DNA of 64,000 nt, from positions 1-64,000 of the forward strand of contig NZ_CP139087.1 of NCBI RefSeq assembly GCF_038024855.1, written 5' to 3'. Position numbers and translations under genes: made by a program. The notes under the pieces were generated by a model, which was given only the letters and a program-made list of their open reading frames with translations, was not told the DNA's origin and searched no databases. This DNA is from Methylocella tundrae (GTDB lineage Bacteria; Pseudomonadota; Alphaproteobacteria; Rhizobiales; Beijerinckiaceae). Shown in pieces: positions 62,295 to 64,000 of the stretch. The number at the start of each line of letters is the position of its first letter. Position 1 is the stretch's first letter.

Positions 62295-63659
62295 CTACGC
62301 GCACCGCCCAACGATCAGTCGCATTAACCCGAGCCAGAACTCACGATCCGCCTCGCCGGAAGCCCCTCTCGACAAGTCGTGCAGAACGACGGGCGCGCCG
62401 GCGAGAGCGGCGCTCATCGTTTTGTGCATCCTCTCCTTGCCCGCCCAATAGGTTTCGTCCGAATATCCCATCGTCTCGACGATCGCCGTCTGGCGCCCGC
62501 CTGCCCCAACGCCCGTCGCCCGAAGCACGAAATCGGGAATGCAGGGGCCTCTTCCCGCCGCACCCTCGTCCGCGTTCCCGTGATCGAGGAGGTCGAAGAC
62601 CGGCTTTTCAATTGTCATTGAAACGCTCCGCTTGGCGCCGATCCAGGCTTGCAGGCTGCGCAGCTGCGCCAGCGTTTGCCGCTCATAATCGCTGTCGACA
62701 AGCATCAGATGAGACGGGCTCGCGCAGGGATGCAGATAGGCCGAGACTATTTCGACCTCGCCGTTTTCCGCCGAGCGCCCGACGACGCATGCCCCAAGAT
62801 AAGGCGCCCGGGCCGCGCGCGCCGCAGGCGTTTCCCTGGTTCCTCCGACGCCTTCTCCGAAAACCGCGACGCGTCCGCTGACCGCCAAAGGCTCCCCCGC
62901 CAGCGGCTCAAGAACCCCGGCCGAAACCGCTCCGATCCTGGCGATCAGCACCCCATGAGGCCGGGTTTCCTTGAACCGGCCTGCCGGCGCCGCCGCGACC
63001 TTTTCAAACAATTCCCCAAGCCGCCCCGGACTGGTGCAGAGAAATTCCGACAATTGCACGCCCTCGTCGATCTCCACATTTCGCGCTGCGCGCCAAATCG
63101 ACTTGACCTGATCCACCAGCAACGGAATGCGCTCGCCGGCGTCCAGACGTTGGAGTCCCGCCGCATCGACCAGACGCATTAGAAGCCGCGCGAGCCGGGG
63201 CCGGCCATTGGCATGAGAGGTCCCTACGATCGCCTTTTCCAGCGGCGCGGATGCTTTCCCGAACGCCCGCGCGAGCCTTAGCGGCGCCGCTTGCACGCGG
63301 CCGTAACTTCGCAGGAAGGCTGCCTGCTCTGAAGGATCCCGGAAAAACGCGCAATCCTCGTGGTGCGCCGGCCAATGCGCGTCCTCATGCCGCCGTATGT
63401 GCGTCAAGGCGACGGGAACCAGAACCGGATGACGGCCGCCTTCTGGCCGGCAATTGCACAGAAACCACATGCCGCCGCTCATTTGCTGATAGCGGGCGAC
63501 GACAGGCGCCGCGGCGGCGCGGGCGGCGGCATTCCCTCCATGCCGCCCAAAAGCATCTCGCAGCAGCCGATCTTCTTCCCGCGAGAGAATCGTTGTCCAA
63601 TCAGCGCGTCCCTTGGGCGCCGCGCGCAACATTCCCTGATCGTCCCATCCGCCCCGCAT
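62295..63659 (-). CDS. DUF1173-family protein
   Basis: 454 residues. The N-terminal CNCRPEGGRHPVLVPVALTH ... HHEDCAFFRDP (a Cys/His cluster near residues 68-105) and the C-terminal CIPDFVLRATG ... AIVETMGYSDETY are the DUF1173 pattern. The latter resembles a PD-(D/E)xK nuclease core. The family is common on conjugative plasmids; its function is unknown. It converges on the relaxase gene. Confidence 0.78.
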   Translation of the reverse strand: MRGGWDDQGMLRAAPKGRADWTTILSREEDRLLRDAFGRHGGNAAARAAAAPVVARYQQMSGGMWFLCNCRPEGGRHPVLVPVALTHIRRHEDAHWPAHHEDCAFFRDPSEQAAFLRSYGRVQAAPLRLARAFGKASAPLEKAIVGTSHANGRPRLARLLMRLVDAAGLQRLDAGERIPLLVDQVKSIWRAARNVEIDEGVQLSEFLCTSPGRLGELFEKVAAAPAGRFKETRPHGVLIARIGAVSAGVLEPLAGEPLAVSGRVAVFGEGVGGTRETPAARAARAPYLGACVVGRSAENGEVEIVSAYLHPCASPSHLMLVDSDYERQTLAQLRSLQAWIGAKRSVSMTIEKPVFDLLDHGNADEGAAGRGPCIPDFVLRATGVGAGGRQTAIVETMGYSDETYWAGKERMHKTMSAALAGAPVVLHDLSRGASGEADREFWLGLMRLIVGRCA

Positions 63660-63856
63660 GACACCCTCATGACGCCTGATGGCTTTCTACTGTTCGCAGC
63701 TGCAGAACTATAGCTCCCAATAGGGCCAGTATTGCCGCCTTATACCGTTCGATTACATGACGCTAAAACGGCCATTTATCTGGCCGCCGCCACATATTTG
63801 CCTTATTTCGCCGCCCAATAAACTATTCACTTTTAAGCGATTTCTGGAGCCTGGAC

Positions 63857-64000
63857 GTGTATAATCTTGATACACTCGCCTTGGGAGAAATACTTGGTCT
63901 CGAGGCTACGAAGTCCGGCGACTCCCTCGAAGCTTTCACCGACAAAATTCGCGAACATTTCAATCTAAAAAACAGTATTTATGTCTGTCCTACGTTTCGT
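63857..64000 (+). CDS. LuxR-type regulator, N-terminal fragment (window end)
   Basis: 48 codons from a GTG at 63857 with GGAGCC six bases upstream. LEAFTDKIREHFNLKNSIYV followed by CPTFR resembles the start of an autoinducer-binding domain. The gene is cut by the window end. If confirmed, transfer of this plasmid may respond to quorum sensing. Confidence 0.5.
   Translation, partial: MYNLDTLALGEILGLEATKSGDSLEAFTDKIREHFNLKNSIYVCPTFR

Noticed and set aside
1..64000. CRISPR array, rRNA or tRNA genes
   Set aside because: I saw no regularly spaced repeat array and no rRNA- or tRNA-like sequence, though a tRNA scan was not possible.

Overview
The window looks like the origin-proximal 64 kb of a large, GC-rich conjugative repABC plasmid from an alphaproteobacterium, most likely a Hyphomicrobiales lineage. 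Base 1 is the A of the repA start codon, so the record has probably been rotated to repA. The repABC cassette, a MobF relaxase and a cobalamin riboswitch ahead of btuB fit that group. A methylotroph such as Methylocystis or Methylosinus is possible, but nothing here fixes the genus. I found no rRNA, tRNA or CRISPR array.

Layout. 1-4.3 kb: repA-repB-repC, with an unusual second copy of the antisense-RNA (incompatibility) region between repB and repC. 4.4-8.6 kb: Sel1-repeat, SRAP/YedK-type, DUF2235 hydrolase and WGR genes. 8.8-13.5 kb: TOPRIM protein, HD hydrolase and UvrD-like helicase. 13.6-34.6 kb: a long, almost wholly plus-strand block with ArdC, about 25 small orphan genes, a 1700-residue methyltransferase-helicase (DarB-like), a second methyltransferase and a large ParB-domain protein. 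34.9-36.7 kb: minus-strand genes including a secreted cysteine-hydrolase-like protein and a possible immunity partner. 37.4-43.2 kb: orphan genes, an IS5-family (IS427-type) insertion, ssb and a DUF4326 gene. 44.06-53.66 kb: a Tn554-like transposon with three tyrosine recombinases, carrying a riboswitch-controlled btuB operon as apparent cargo and flanked by an 8-bp direct repeat. 54-57 kb: VapBC and a three-gene stb-like operon. 56.9-57.7 kb: a repeat-rich stretch that is the best oriT candidate. 57.7-62.2 kb: a frameshifted BRO-N gene, a small gene and the TrwC/TraI-type relaxase. The window ends in a DUF1173 gene and the first 48 codons of a LuxR-type regulator.

How it fits together. The order stb operon / oriT candidate / relaxase matches R388-type plasmids. 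On that model the 8-54 kb block is the leading region, which enters the recipient first. Its genes (ArdC, SSB, DarB-like protein, methyltransferases, SRAP protein, many orphans) suit surviving restriction and handling single-stranded DNA. They are transcribed toward the oriT candidate, the orientation needed for the incoming strand to act as template.

Most novel signal. At least nine structured, repeated intergenic elements of three sequence families each sit about 0-100 bases ahead of a plus-strand gene in this block (TOPRIM, ardC, a zinc-ribbon gene, ParB-like, ssb and orphans). I infer that they are candidate single-strand promoters (Frpo-like) or another shared control element. The structure and placement are read from the sequence; the function is inference.
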